Below, one piece after another: positions 1-10,437 of a stretch of DNA of 64,000 nt. The notes under the pieces are model-generated. The model did no database searches, was not told where the DNA came from, and saw only the letters and a list, made by a program, of their open reading frames with translations. Made by a program: the position numbers and the translations under genes. The DNA comes from Xanthostigma xanthostigma (taxonomy: Eukaryota > Arthropoda > Insecta > Raphidioptera > Raphidiidae): the NCBI GenBank assembly GCA_963575645.1, contig OY754467.1, positions 4,278,001-4,342,000 of the forward strand. The letters are read 5' to 3'. Position 1 is the first letter of the stretch, and every line of letters starts with the position of its first letter.

Positions 1-306
1 CGCAATCACCGAAAAAATTAGAGGGAACCAATTAGAATGTTTATAAACCGTTTAAAAATTCTTTCATCTGATGATCTACAAAAAATACGAAATATTCTAC
101 ATAGACCACTTTACACTGAGGCCATAGATATATTTTGTTGTTTGCTACAAAAGAACAATAACAACGCGTTTTCAATTTATCTTTATACGGCAATTAATTT
201 GAGGTCATTTGGTATTTATTTATACTCTAATAAGGTAATTATATATTGACTTAAATATATTTGTTATCATTGATGCGCTTGTCAATGTCAAAAGTGAAAC
301 TTCTTT
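1..306. other. Unassigned AT-rich sequence
   Basis: I see no gene or recognisable repeat here. The 70-codon ORF at 37-249 shows no motif I know and is probably chance. Confidence 0.5.
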
Positions 307-316
307 AAGCGCGACT

Positions 317-663
317 AAGATAATATATAAGAAGGTATTCCAATCCTGCAATGCATCATGGGAAATGTGTCAAGCGGTCGCGCCACCACGAGTGTGTCAG
401 ATACACTAGCCATCCAATCCTGCAATGCATCATGGGAAATATACACTAGCCAGTAACTAAAGTATTTTCATCCTAACTCTTGAAATAATAATAAATATTG
501 TTTATTAATTAATTAGCGCCTAAAAATTTTTTTAGGCGCTAATTAATTAATAAACAATATTTATTATTATTTCAAGAGTTAGGATGAAAATACTTTAGTT
601 ACTGGCTTGACACATTTCCCATGATGCATTGCAGGATTGGAATACCTTCTTATATATTATCTT
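317..663. mobile_element. MULE-like MITE with long inverted repeats and 10-bp TSD
   Basis: The ends are inverted copies (AAGATAATATATAAGAAGG at the left and its complement at the right). The arms continue inward through a TGCAATGCATCATGGGAAAT block and close on a hairpin centred near 530 (TTAGCGCCTAAAAATTTTTT). The 10-mer AAGCGCGACT lies directly outside both ends (307-316 and 664-673). A 9-11 bp duplication is the usual mark of Mutator-like transposons. The left arm has an extra 75-bp partial duplication around 376-450. No transposase is present, so the element is non-autonomous. Confidence 0.75.
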
Positions 664-767
664 AAGCGCGACTTGAGAGTAACTCAGATCCTTTTTTGGA
701 CAGAAGTTGCGTTCAGTACAGACTCTAATCTGTGTATGCAGTTTCCGCTATTTAAAGGCATCAACAG

Positions 768-938
768 ATGGCGACATCAAAACGCATCTGTAGAAGCCAT
801 TTTGAACGAAAGGTGAAACACAGCTACGGACGTAAACCAATTTTACTTAAACCGCGCGTAAAGGTTACACGCACACATTTTTTTCCTCAAATTTATTTAT
901 CTGCAAACGGGTTTAATTTCAAAGAATGGTTGCGGTAA
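768..938 (+). pseudogene. Possible partial THAP-domain exon
   Basis: A 56-codon frame starts at an ATG at 768. It contains RICRSHFE (codons 6-13), matching the second half of a THAP C2CH zinc finger (..ICSxHFE..), followed by a stretch like the L-K-P-x-x-V-P-T end of the domain (ILLKPRVKVT). The N-terminal CxxC half is not visible upstream, where the frame is closed by a stop. A consensus splice donor GGTAAGT overlaps the end of the frame near 934-940. It could be one exon of a gene whose other exons lie outside, or a fragment of a P-element-like or domesticated transposase. The similarity rests on a short motif only. Confidence 0.3.
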
Positions 939-994
939 GTTTTAATAAAACTGGTTTACACTTTTTGCGACACAGAATAAAATGAATTAGTCCT

Positions 995-1052
995 TTTAAA
1001 ATGTCTGACACCTCGAATATGTCGACATATTCGAGGTGTCAGACATTTTAAA
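995..1052. repeat. Perfect 58-bp palindrome
   Basis: The two 29-bp halves are exact inverted copies with no spacer, meeting at GTCGAC (1021-1026). A second small hairpin (ACATGTCGTCAAAACGACATGT) lies at about 1150-1171. I know no function for either. Confidence 0.9.
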
Positions 1053-1835
1053 TGGTTCATGTTATTTGTCAGAGAACATTATTTTAGCGTTTTGGTTGAA
1101 GTTTTTAAGCTATTCAATTAAAAAAACAAACAGTATTTATAAATTTTTTACATGTCGTCAAAACGACATGTTTCGGAAAATTTCGAGGGAACACGCCCCA
1201 AAATCAAAAAAGTCATAGAGGAAATAGGTGTCAGACTAAGCCTAATGAAGCCACATACAAAGTTTGGGGAGAGTATTTGTCATTAAAATTTTCCGACGGG
1301 CACTCTGACTAAATGTTTTTGAAAACTATGTTAAAATTACGAGAATAAAAATGAGAAGCGGGTCTGTAATTATTAATAATTCTTGAGTAGATACTACAGG
1401 CGTTTTCAAATTAAATTTAATCTATCCCAATTATGTTCTTCTAAGATAATTAATTCAATTCTTGATCAACAATAGGAAACCATAAGCGCAGCTTGTTGAA
1501 TAATGCTATTTACGCAGTCAATGAAAAATAGTGTTATACGAGTTCTTTGAAGAAAAAAAAAAACTCTGCAATATGCGGAACAGCTGATAAGGCCAATAAA
1601 CATAATGTGTATTATTTTAAACTTGACCTTTCCGACTGCGAACAAGGAAGATGGGCTTGTTAATTTCATACGTAATATTTGAAAAAAGTACATGTATTTT
1701 AAAATAAAAATTATATAAATTATTGCTCGATCAAAATTATATATGAATTTATCATTTATCGGTTTTGACAGGAAACATATCTTAATAATATAATTATAAC
1801 CTAACATATCAATTATTAAAATCGTAGTGGAAAAC
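1053..1835. other. Unassigned AT-rich sequence
   Basis: Apart from the small hairpin near 1150 I see no gene or recognisable repeat. The 113-codon minus-strand ORF at 1466-1807 has no motif I recognise. Confidence 0.45.
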
Positions 1836-2072
1836 TTTTATTTGTATACCAATCATAGAAATAAAATCGCAATTGAACCATTAGGGTGCAAGGATATATT
1901 TTTTTTGTCGTAAGAACTCGTTGGTTCTGATGGGTAAACGCCATAATATAACTTTTGATAAAGAGAGATATTTTATATTGTCGGAATAACTTCGAAAAAA
2001 GAGACGCAGATATATTTTCAATATGCTTTGTTGTCTTCGCTCACCGCACATTGATGATAGTAATTATTATAT
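1836..2072 (-). repeat. Repeat family C, diverged copy
   Basis: On the minus strand this matches the repeat at 12060-12450 and 27515-27885. Shared blocks include CTCACCGCACATTGA, GAAAATATATCTGCGTCTC and AATAAAATCGCAATTGAACC on either strand. The middle of the family unit is missing or diverged here. Confidence 0.6.
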
Positions 2073-2264
2073 ATATGGGTAAAACCTAATTCCCTCATAC
2101 ATGATGCGCAAGCGACCGCCATATTCTTAGCAGGCCAAGCTATCAGTTCTGACTCAAACTTTCGTTCAAGGTCATAGAAACTGTAGACTGACAAGCATCA
2201 AACTGTCGACAGTGTTACAATAATATTATACTGTGCTTTAAGTAAAATTTGGGTATCAAGTTTT

Positions 2265-2467
2265 TTGACGTGATAACGTTTATAAATTGATGAAACACCA
2301 GCTGCACGCACGAAAAAGTGTAACGTTCCGCCTGACCCTGTGCGTGCAAGCGAGAGCGCAGTATGCTTCGGCCCAAGTTTGACAGCTACTAAAATTTAGG
2401 TTATGTATTACGGAATACGTTATCACGTAAAACTATCGTCCGTAAACCGACTTTACAGACAACCAAT
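2265..2467 (+). repeat. Repeat family B, short form
   Basis: It begins TTGACGTGATAACGT and ends with CGTAAACCGACTTTACAGACAACCAA. The middle contains GAAAAAGTGTAACGTTCCGC. Other copies in the window start and stop at the same points, which defines the unit. The motif ACGTGATAACG occurs inverted near each end. No target duplication or known superfamily signature is clear. Confidence 0.65.
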
Positions 2468-3175
2468 TTTTTTTTTAAATCGATCCAGTAGTAGAAACGC
2501 AGTTTTAATTTAACCTTGCGATTTTTTAATGCATTCCAAAGTTTCGTAACAACGGTTTTATCTTTTCAATTCCAAATCGGTTAACAGAATTTAATCAGAT
2601 ATGGTGACAAAACTGTTATAGCCATGACCTCAAAATATACTTCAGTGTTTTAATAATTAGCAATAACAACGGCCTAAATGTTGACATGTTAATGATGTAG
2701 GGATGTGCAAACAGTGATTTTTCTTTTATTTTCAAGTTGGCGCAAATATGTTACTGATCTTTGTACCGCGATAACGCGATGCGCGTGAAAAATTCAACCT
2801 CATAGAAATCCATGGCATGAAGTAGTGCAAGCTTGCGACTAAGTGAGCTGTTTTTTGACGATCGCACATTCGTGATACATCCGTTATATATTTAACAAGT
2901 GTGCGATCGTACGCAGTTAGCAACTGCATCTGACAATCATCTACAAGCGACAAAAAGTAGTGTTGAAACAAATTTTCATGTTAAAAATTATTTTGAAAAA
3001 GATTTTGAAATATTGAAGACAAGTAGGTATGTTTGCACCCTAATGGTTCGATTGCGATTTTATATCTATGGTCAGTATAGAATAAACGTAGTTGCACGAC
3101 TCACTCAAAAGAGGCTTTCAAAAGTTGCCGTACGGGCCTGATATCGTCCGTCCCTACAATTAATAGTTCGACATA
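2468..3175. other. Unassigned sequence with a family C fragment
   Basis: About 3015-3095 carries the family C end block (GTTTGCACCCTAATGGTTCG, then CAGTATAGAATAAA). Short inverted GTGCGATCGT blocks lie near 2860-2910. I see no supported gene. Confidence 0.4.
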
Positions 3176-3761
3176 TCATACGCTAAGGTTAAGAATGTTT
3201 GCCTCCCTTTTTAGAAAAAACCTCACAATTTCTCCACATAAATTATATATCATTTTACAGATAATTGCTTGCTCTACTGACATCGACAACTAAAAAATTT
3301 ATTATTGTTTTTGTTTTTGTAAATTAATTAAAATACAGCAACGCTGAACAACGTCTGCCTTCTGACGGCTTTAATTTGGAAACAACGTCAACACTTCGAT
3401 CTGTCATCTGACCTTTATATTGTAATACAACAGACACAATACTGCATACTGCCATCTGACGGCTTTAATTTTGAAACATTGAGCAACGCTGAACAACGTC
3501 ACAGCAATGCTGCATGATGCCATCTGACGGCTTAGCTCAACGCTTTTGCTACTTGCGCCTCTATATGACAATTTTAGTAAAATATATTTCTTCGATCTGT
3601 CATCTGAGATCATATTGTAATACAACAAAAAGAAGAACGTTATAAGCAGTGTGCAAAATTAGAAACGAATTGAATACCTGCAATCATATTTAAAAAATAA
3701 TTTTGTAAAGTGATAATTATTATACTTATTTAGTGCGAACAATTCGCACAGGTCACGCTAG
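3176..3761 (+). mobile_element. Non-autonomous Helitron, copy H1
   Basis: It starts TCATACGCTAAGG directly after an A and ends CTAG directly before a T. A 17-bp hairpin (3733-3749, GTGCGAACAATTCGCAC) lies 8 bp before CTAG. These are the classic Helitron features: 5' TC, 3' CTRR with a subterminal hairpin, and A/T insertion without target duplication. The interior carries repeated GCCATCTGACGGCTTTAATT units and no Rep/helicase gene. Seven related copies lie in the window. The ORF at 3404-3628 is a recurrent chance ORF seen in most copies. Confidence 0.8.
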
Positions 3762-4250
3762 TAGGTATTTATATTATGTATTGTTTCCCAACATAGAGCA
3801 TAGTCTGATAATGATTCTTAAAATTCAGATTGGTGTTTGTTAACTTAAAAGGATAACAATGTCATAAACTTCATGGTACCAATACGTGATAAAAGTACCT
3901 GTTTTAAAAAAGTGGACTGACTCGTTATTCACGATTCAATTGACGAAGAATAATAATTAGTATTGCATTGTTTCAATGCAACGATCAGTCATATTTAACA
4001 TTCCAGTTTTTATTGTCGCTTCTTAATAATTGTTGTTTTGGCAATGATGCAAACTTCTGTCGTAAAAAACCAGCATACAGTGCAGCCTTCTTTATCCGAT
4101 CGAATATACGCACTGAGTCGTCTGTCTTATCAAATTGTTCGGAATACTAACATAGAAAGTGAACTGTCATACTTAACAAGTTTTTATTGTTGCTCGTTAA
4201 TTCATCAGTCTTAATTTTTACTACTTCTGAAAATAAATGTATTTTTACTA
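3762..4250. other. Unassigned sequence
   Basis: I see no gene or repeat that I can name. The 60-codon ORF at 3968-4150 is not supported by any motif. Confidence 0.4.
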
Positions 4251-4251
4251 T

Positions 4252-4980
4252 AGCGGTCCCGTCCGGTTTCACCCGAGTACAGAAGAACGAATGGGGAAGG
4301 GAGGGAATGAGTACACACATTCATCTTAGTTTACCGAGATGAATGTTGTGTCCAAATTTCATGATGATCGGAGTTACCGATCAAAAGTTTTTATTGATAA
4401 AAAGCACTAATTATACTTTTTTATAAGTATAGATAATAAATTTCTTTTAAATCAATAATTACTGGATATAATAAAATATAATAAATATTTAATTGTAAAC
4501 ACTGTAAGAAAATTATTTTTATATAGGTACCTATAGTTGTAACAGTTTTCAAATGAGCTATTAATTAGATTTAATAAAATTAAAATAAATTTAAATGTAA
4601 GAAAGTAATGTAGAAAATAAAAAAAAAATTAAAAATATATTCGCCCAACGTGGGGCTCGAACCCACGACCCTGATATAGAGTCGCGTGCTCTACCGACTG
4701 AGCTAGCCGGGATTGTGAATGAACGACGTTAATATTGGAATATTAATTAGTTAGGGCATTTCACCTGAATAGACGCTAATTTTGAGGTACATTTTGCAAC
4801 ATTTTTCATTGATGCTCTGCTTCTATTGGTTGTAGCGTGATATTATAATATAGCCTATAGCCTTCCTCGATAAATGGGCTATCCAACAAAACAATTTTTT
4901 TTCAATTCGAACCAGTAGTTCCTGAGATCAGCGCGTTCAACCAAACAAACAAACAAACTCTTCAGCTTTATAGATTATAA
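4252..4980 (+). mobile_element. RTE-type retroelement tail interrupted by a tRNA-like block
   Basis: The left part begins AGCGGTCCCGTCCGGTTTCACCC, an idiom common at the start of insect RTE-type non-coding tails. The right part ends with CAGTAGTTCCTGAGATCAGC followed by CAAACAAACAAACTCTTCAG and a TTTATAGATTATAATAATA tail, typical of RTE/BovB-like 3' ends as I remember them. No reverse transcriptase frame is present. A minus-strand tRNA-Lys-like sequence sits in the middle (4642-4712). Confidence 0.6.
4642..4712 (-). pseudogene. tRNA-Lys-derived pseudogene
   Basis: Read on the minus strand it has an intact pol III A box (TAGCTCAGTCGG), a near-consensus B box (GGTTCGAGCCC) and an acceptor arm close to tRNA-Lys (CCCGGC against GTTGGGC). 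It is 71 nt, about two shorter than normal. The loss is in the anticodon arm, whose stem (CGCGA against ATCAG) no longer pairs. The first base also mismatches. The triplet in the CTT position reads CTA or TAT depending on alignment. It is probably part of the surrounding retroelement rather than a working tRNA gene. Confidence 0.7.
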
Positions 4981-5489
4981 TAATACACACCAGATTAGCA
5001 TGATAATTATGATGGATCGCTATATTATTTGCGATAAGAAAAACTTTATCAAATGTCCTCAGCATCCAGTCAAGGGCAAAGAATACGACACAGAAAACTA
5101 TTATTATTTAGGTTCATAATATTTTCTAAATATGCTGGGCATGCGCCAAGGTTTATAATAATACGCAGTCGTAATATTATGGTAATTATAAACATTTGTA
5201 TCCAACAGAAATACAATTTAGCGGACATTTAAGTTAAAAATAACAAAAAAAAATCAATAAGAATACATTGTAACCTCGTCGTGTTATTCTTCACATCGCT
5301 GCAGTTTTTATTATAGTCTCAAGTTTCGATGTCTTCGCTTAAAGTCAGAGTCCCACTACCGGATATTAGGTACTTCCTCGCAAATAATAGTCGAAGTACT
5401 GTATCTATTTGTTACAGCAAAACTCGGGAACCACTAACCCAATTTTTATTTTTTTTTGACCGTTTAAAAACCCACACCTCGATTTAAAA
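4981..5489. other. Unassigned AT-rich sequence
   Basis: I see no supported gene, RNA or repeat in this stretch. Confidence 0.4.
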
Positions 5490-5737
5490 AACTGCTATTT
5501 TTCAATAAATAAAATTATCGAGCAATTTTTCAAACAATATATTTAATACATTAACGTTTCAATCCGGATTTGGACCGTCTTCAGAACTGATCTAAAAAAT
5601 ATAAAAAATAATTAATATTTAATTTCTAATTCACTTTATATAAAATTCTTTCAAAATATTAATTAGAATCAAAATATTGAAAAAATAATATATTGTCTGA
5701 AAAATTGGTCGATAATTTTATTTATTGAAGAGTTCTA
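5490..5737 (-). mobile_element. Penelope-like remnant with hammerhead-like core
   Basis: Two inverted arms (around 5490-5545 and 5682-5737, sharing AATAAATAAAATTATCGA) flank a minus-strand motif at 5553-5584 that reads CTGAAGA, a short GGTCC...GGATT stem, then GAAACG. This order is that of a hammerhead ribozyme core (CUGANGA, stem II, GAAA), and such motifs are known from the terminal repeats of Penelope-like elements. Stem I is not convincing. A second structure of the same design lies at 13768-14115. Confidence 0.4.
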
Positions 5738-6462
5738 ATCAGACGTTAATCAAAGATTTGAACTCCTATTTTTGATAAAATTCGAAATTTATCGGAATTT
5801 TTCAAACTTGTATTTGTAGAAAATTGGGCTTGTGAGTAGCCAACTGTTGTTTATATGGCCCGCGGTTCGCAAATGTATTGGTACTAGACCCAAGTTACAC
5901 TGACTGTTGGTGGTCTTAAATAAAAAAACACTACACACTACATAGTGAGCATTCAGAAATTGTTTTAGGAAGACTGTAATACGAAGACATTCATTTTTTT
6001 ATTTTTATTTTTCATAAATTCTTGTTTTTAAACATTATAAGTTGCCCATCAAAAAGAATGCATTGTGTATTTATCAATATTGATGGCAAGTCGAGAATTT
6101 TTGACCAAAGACAAATGTGAATTGTGAATGCCAATAAAAAAAAACCCGGCATATTTTGTTAACAAAAGTCGTCACAATAAATAAATTAATATTTATAATA
6201 TTTCTACCGTACGGAATTTTGTAATACCTATAATAACAATTTTATACTTCATATTTACGGCCAAAAGTCAAAAGCACTCATGTCGATTTTTTCGCTTTTT
6301 TAGAAGTGCAACTTTTTTTGCGACATATTCGTTTGAAATATTCCGTGACGTTAAAGGGGAAATATAAAAGAAGCCTCGGTAACTCAAAAAAGAAAACGCA
6401 TCGTCTCTAAAGAAGTTTCACTTCGTCCGTAAGTTTATGTGGGTTTAAATTATTATAGATTT
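5738..6462. other. Unassigned AT-rich sequence
   Basis: I see no supported gene or repeat. Confidence 0.4.
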
Positions 6463-6826
6463 TTTAAGGGGAATCCAACCAACTCCATCCCGTTTAAAAC
6501 ATTATTACACGCTCCCGATAGTATTTTTGATCTGCGGGTAAATTTCCTGGCGTCAATTATTTAAAGCTACTGGCCCCCGCTTGGGCGCCAATTTTTAAAA
6601 GTTAAACCCATCTATTTCATTGAAATTGATACATTTTTTAAAAGGGATCTAACCAATTCCATCCCGTTTAAAACATTATTACACGCTCCCGATAGTATTT
6701 TTGATCTGCGGGTTGATTTCCTGGCGTCAGTTATTTAAAGCTACTGGCCCCCGCTTGGGCGCCAATTTTTAAAAGTTAAACCCATCTATTTCATTGAAAT
6801 TGAAACATTTATAATTTAGTTAAAGG
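6463..6826 (+). repeat. Two-copy tandem repeat of about 185 bp
   Basis: The units start at about 6463 and 6643. Both carry AACATTATTACACGCTCCCG, GATCTGCGGGT and GGCCCCCGCTTGGGCGCC in the same order with only a few substitutions. The GC-rich block is out of character with the surroundings. The origin is unknown. Confidence 0.85.
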
Positions 6827-7195
6827 ATTCATAACACTTGTTTTTACAAGTGATTTGAGATAAGCGCTTTTGTCTTACGCCCTCAGCTATATTATTTTGA
6901 CACGTTTATATGTGCACAGTATTACAACATTAATTCAATGTAAACAAATTGCCAATTAAAATACTTTTATTCAATAACTTGTATGTATAAAAATCACACG
7001 TGTTTCAAGAAAAAAAAAACGTAGATATGTCAACTCGCATTAAAATACAGTCGGCTCTCGACAAGTCACGGTTCACAAAAATATTTGCTTAAAATCTTAG
7101 ATTTACTGAAGCTTTCGATATAATTAACGAGGTTCGAATTAAAAAAAAAAAAAAAACAAAGTTAAAAAAAAAACAAAAATATTTGAAATTATCTT

Positions 7196-7352
7196 ATGGC
7201 GTTTTTGGCATCAAGAACTGCCGCGGGGCGAGGCGGGCCGAATGAATTGGTTAAATAATTATATATGTAAACAATAAACAAATTTCTTTAACCTGCAATT
7301 GCCCATTCGGCCTGCCCTGTCCCGGGGCAGCTCTCGATACCGAAAACGTCAT
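7196..7352. repeat. Imperfect inverted repeat (hairpin MITE-like)
   Basis: The left arm reads ATGGCGTTTTTGGCATCAAG, then CTGCCGCGGGGC and GGCGGGCCGAATG. The right arm is its diverged complement (CATTCGGCCTGCC, CCCCGGGGCAG-like, CCGAAAACGTCAT). The arms are about 55 bp around an AT-rich spacer. No clear target duplication is seen. Confidence 0.65.
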
Positions 7353-7895
7353 AAATTTCGACTTATGTAAGTCTCAATAATTTTATATTTAAGCTTATTA
7401 CAGAAAATTTCTGAAAACTTAAAAGAGACCACGGAAGTCTAAATCCGTCGAAATCTCGAATTCGATTTTTTTTGTGATCACAGGACTTTTTTTCACTAAA
7501 ACTTATGATTGCTCGAAAAAACATCTACCGACCGACTATAACTGCCTCCAAAATATTGTTATTTTAGACAAATATTTCCTATTCTGTTGTTAATATAATT
7601 AGTATCAATTTATTCAACTGTCTTAATTAAATATAGGTATAATTCCATGGCCGCAACTCAAGCAAATATTTTGTAGGTATTTTGCAGATAAAAGTTATTC
7701 ACCCAAAACTAAGAATTTATTATTTGGGAAAATTCCTGTCTCATCCGTAGTCCGTGTTTACAACGGAAATGTATGTCTTTAAAAATTAATATTTTTTTTT
7801 CTGAAATGTTACTGCCTTTTCAACTGCCTGTATTTTAACCATTTCTCAAACAAATTATTTTTTATGCATTAAAATCATAATGAAACTTGAATTAA
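7353..7895. other. Unassigned AT-rich sequence
   Basis: I see no supported gene or repeat up to the TTAA that opens the next element. Confidence 0.4.
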
Positions 7896-8342
7896 GGTAG
7901 TTCACTCGCGACAGTCGTAGACAAGTATCAACAGTTCGAGATTCCCCGTGCTAAAGAATTGTATTTTTTAAGAGACTGTACCCAACACATCTAACCTCTA
8001 ATATTCAGATACACTACTATACGTTTTCAAGTACAGTAAAAATATTTTTATTTTAAAAATCTACATTTTTTAACAAATCGGTAAAAAATTCAGAGTTTTT
8101 CCAAAAATTTATAATTTTCAAATTTACAATGCATTAGTTTTTAAGACATATGTTAAGAACCGTTTTCTAGATGTTGTGAAATGGTATAGGTACAACTCCA
8201 GCATGTTAATTATGCACATTTTGATTGTTTTACAGTCGGTGAAAAAATGTCATTTCTTAAATTAAATATAAGGCACTTTTATTAACCTTATACTTGAATT
8301 TTATTAAATTTCTAGGAAAATCCGTTTCACGAGTGAACTACC
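7896..8342. mobile_element. TTAA-type MITE (GGTAGTTCACTCG ends)
   Basis: The termini GGTAGTTCACTCG and CGAGTGAACTACC are inverted copies. The left flank is TTAA; the right flank reads TAAA, a one-base decay. The design matches the larger element at 52329-53367 (GGTAGTACGAGC ends, intact TTAA both sides). TTAA targeting points to a piggyBac-type transposase acting in trans, but the terminal bases are not the CCC/CCT of classic piggyBac, so the superfamily is uncertain. Confidence 0.6.
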
Positions 8343-8532
8343 TAAAATTTAAATACGATTAAACGACCGTTCTAAGACGAGCTCTATAGTAATGAATAAC
8401 ATTAAAAATTACTAGTGTGACCTGTGCGAATTATTCGCACAAAATAAGTGTAATAATTATCACTTTACAAAATTATTTTTTAAATATGATTGCAGGTATT
8501 CAATTCGTTTCTAATTTTGCACACTGCTTATA

Positions 8533-10012
8533 GCCCAAGAGCCCGCGGCAGCCAGACCTTCGTCATTTTATAAAAGCTAAAAGTTTTTCTATGGATGTCT
8601 CCAATACAGGTAAGAATGATCCCCACCCATGAAACCTGAGTAGTGGTGGCTTTGGCAGGTAACAGGTATTAAAGGTGTACAAAATTCCATCTCAAATTCG
8701 TCCTTTTATAAAACTCAATTTTTTAATATTTCATTCGTAACAATACTAAAAATCACGTCGCTCATTGCCAGACACTTAGTATGGTTCCAACCCCCTGCCA
8801 GACACCCTTAAACTATCATAATTTGTATAATTATATTTACGTTATTTTATAAAAGCTGAATTTTATATATATTGTTTGGAGAACTATTAATTAATGTTTC
8901 ATTAGTAGCCAGACAGTTTCGAGGGTTCTATCATCCTGCCAGACGCATTAAAGTGTACAAATTATTTTCAAATCGTTTTTGCTTTATAACTTTGAAACGG
9001 CTCATGAGATTTTACTCAAATTTGGTACGTTGGCATAGCTTTATTGGGCAATAAAACCCATATCATAATAATGATGAATATCATTCCATGGGCGTAGAAC
9101 TTGATTTTTTCGATAAATAAACATCTAAAACTTCTACGCCAATGGAAAAAAATCAGTTTGAGTATGAAATCTGGATCACGAGACTCATTTACTACAAAAA
9201 AGGTACTCTTGATAAAATTCGATTACTCTCATAGTTTCGACAAAATTTTAATTCTAGTAATTTAGAGCATATATGCCTTAAATTACTAGAATTAAAATTT
9301 TGTCGAAACTATGAGAGTAATCTAATTTTATCAAGAGTACCTTTTTTGTAGTAAATGAGTCTCGTGATCCAGATTTCATACTCAAACTGATTTTTTTCCA
9401 TTGGCGTAGAAGTTTTAGATGTTTATTTATCGAAAAAATCAAGTTCTACGCCCATGGAATGATATTCATCATTATTATGATATGGGTTTTATTGCCCAAT
9501 AAAGCTATGCCAACGTACCAAATTTGAGTAAAATCTCATGAGCCGTTTCAAAGTTATAAAGCAAAAACGATTTGAAAATAATTTGTACACTTTAATGCGT
9601 CTGGCAGGATGATAGAACCCTCGAAACTGTCTGGCTACTAATGAAACATTAATTAATAGTTCTCCAAACAATATATATAAAATTCAGCTTTTATAAAATA
9701 ACGTAAATATAATTATACAAATTATGATAGTTTAAGGGTGTCTGGCAGGGGGTTGGAACCATACTAAGTGTCTGGCAATGAGCGACGCAATTTTTAATAT
9801 TGTTACGAATGAAATATTAAAAAATTGAGTTTTATAAAATGACGAATTTGAGATGGAATTTTATACACCTTTAATACCTGTTACCTGCCAAAGCCACCAC
9901 TACTCAGGTTTCATGGGTGGGGATCATTCTTACCTGTATTGGAGACATCCATAGAAAAACTTTTAGCTTTTATAAAATGACGAAGGTCTGGCTGCCGCGG
10001 GCTCTTGTTCTA
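8533..10012. mobile_element. 1.48-kb near-perfect palindromic (foldback) element
   Basis: The two arms of about 730 bp are almost exact inverted copies, centred near 9272 with a spacer of only about 15 bp. The ends carry CAAGAGCCCGCGGCAGCC and its complement. The Helitron sequence TTATA lies on both sides (8528-8532 and 10013-10017), consistent with a short target duplication. The identical 60-codon ORFs at 8872-9054 (+) and 9489-9671 (-) are a by-product of the symmetry. No transposase is present. I see only a handful of arm-to-arm differences. Confidence 0.85.
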
Positions 10013-10437
10013 TTATAACGTTCTTCTTTTTGTTGTATTACAATATGAAGCTCAGATGACGATCGAAGAAATATTTTACTAAAATTGTCATATAGAGGCG
10101 CAAGTAGCAAAAGCGTTGATCTAAGCCGTCAGATGGCATCATGCAGCATTGCTGTGACGTTGTTCAGCGTTGCTCGCTGTTTCAAAATTAAAGCCGTCAG
10201 ATGGCAGTATGCAGTATTGTGTCTGTTGTATTACAATATGAAGGTCAGATGACAGATCGAAGTGTTGACGTTGTTTCAAAATTAAAGCCGTCAGATGGCA
10301 GACGTTGTTCAGCGTTGCTGTATTTTAATTAATTTACAAAAACAAAAGCAATAATAAATTTTTTAGTTGTCGATGACAGTAGAGCAAGCAATTATCTGTA
10401 AAAGATATATAATTTATGTGGAGAAATTGTGAGGTTT

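Noticed and set aside
4642-4712. Functional suppressor-type tRNA
   Set aside because: The anticodon stem does not pair, 2 nt are missing and the first acceptor pair is broken.
8872-9054. Two identical 60-codon ORFs on opposite strands (also 9489-9671)
   Set aside because: They are produced by the palindrome symmetry, and no motif is seen.
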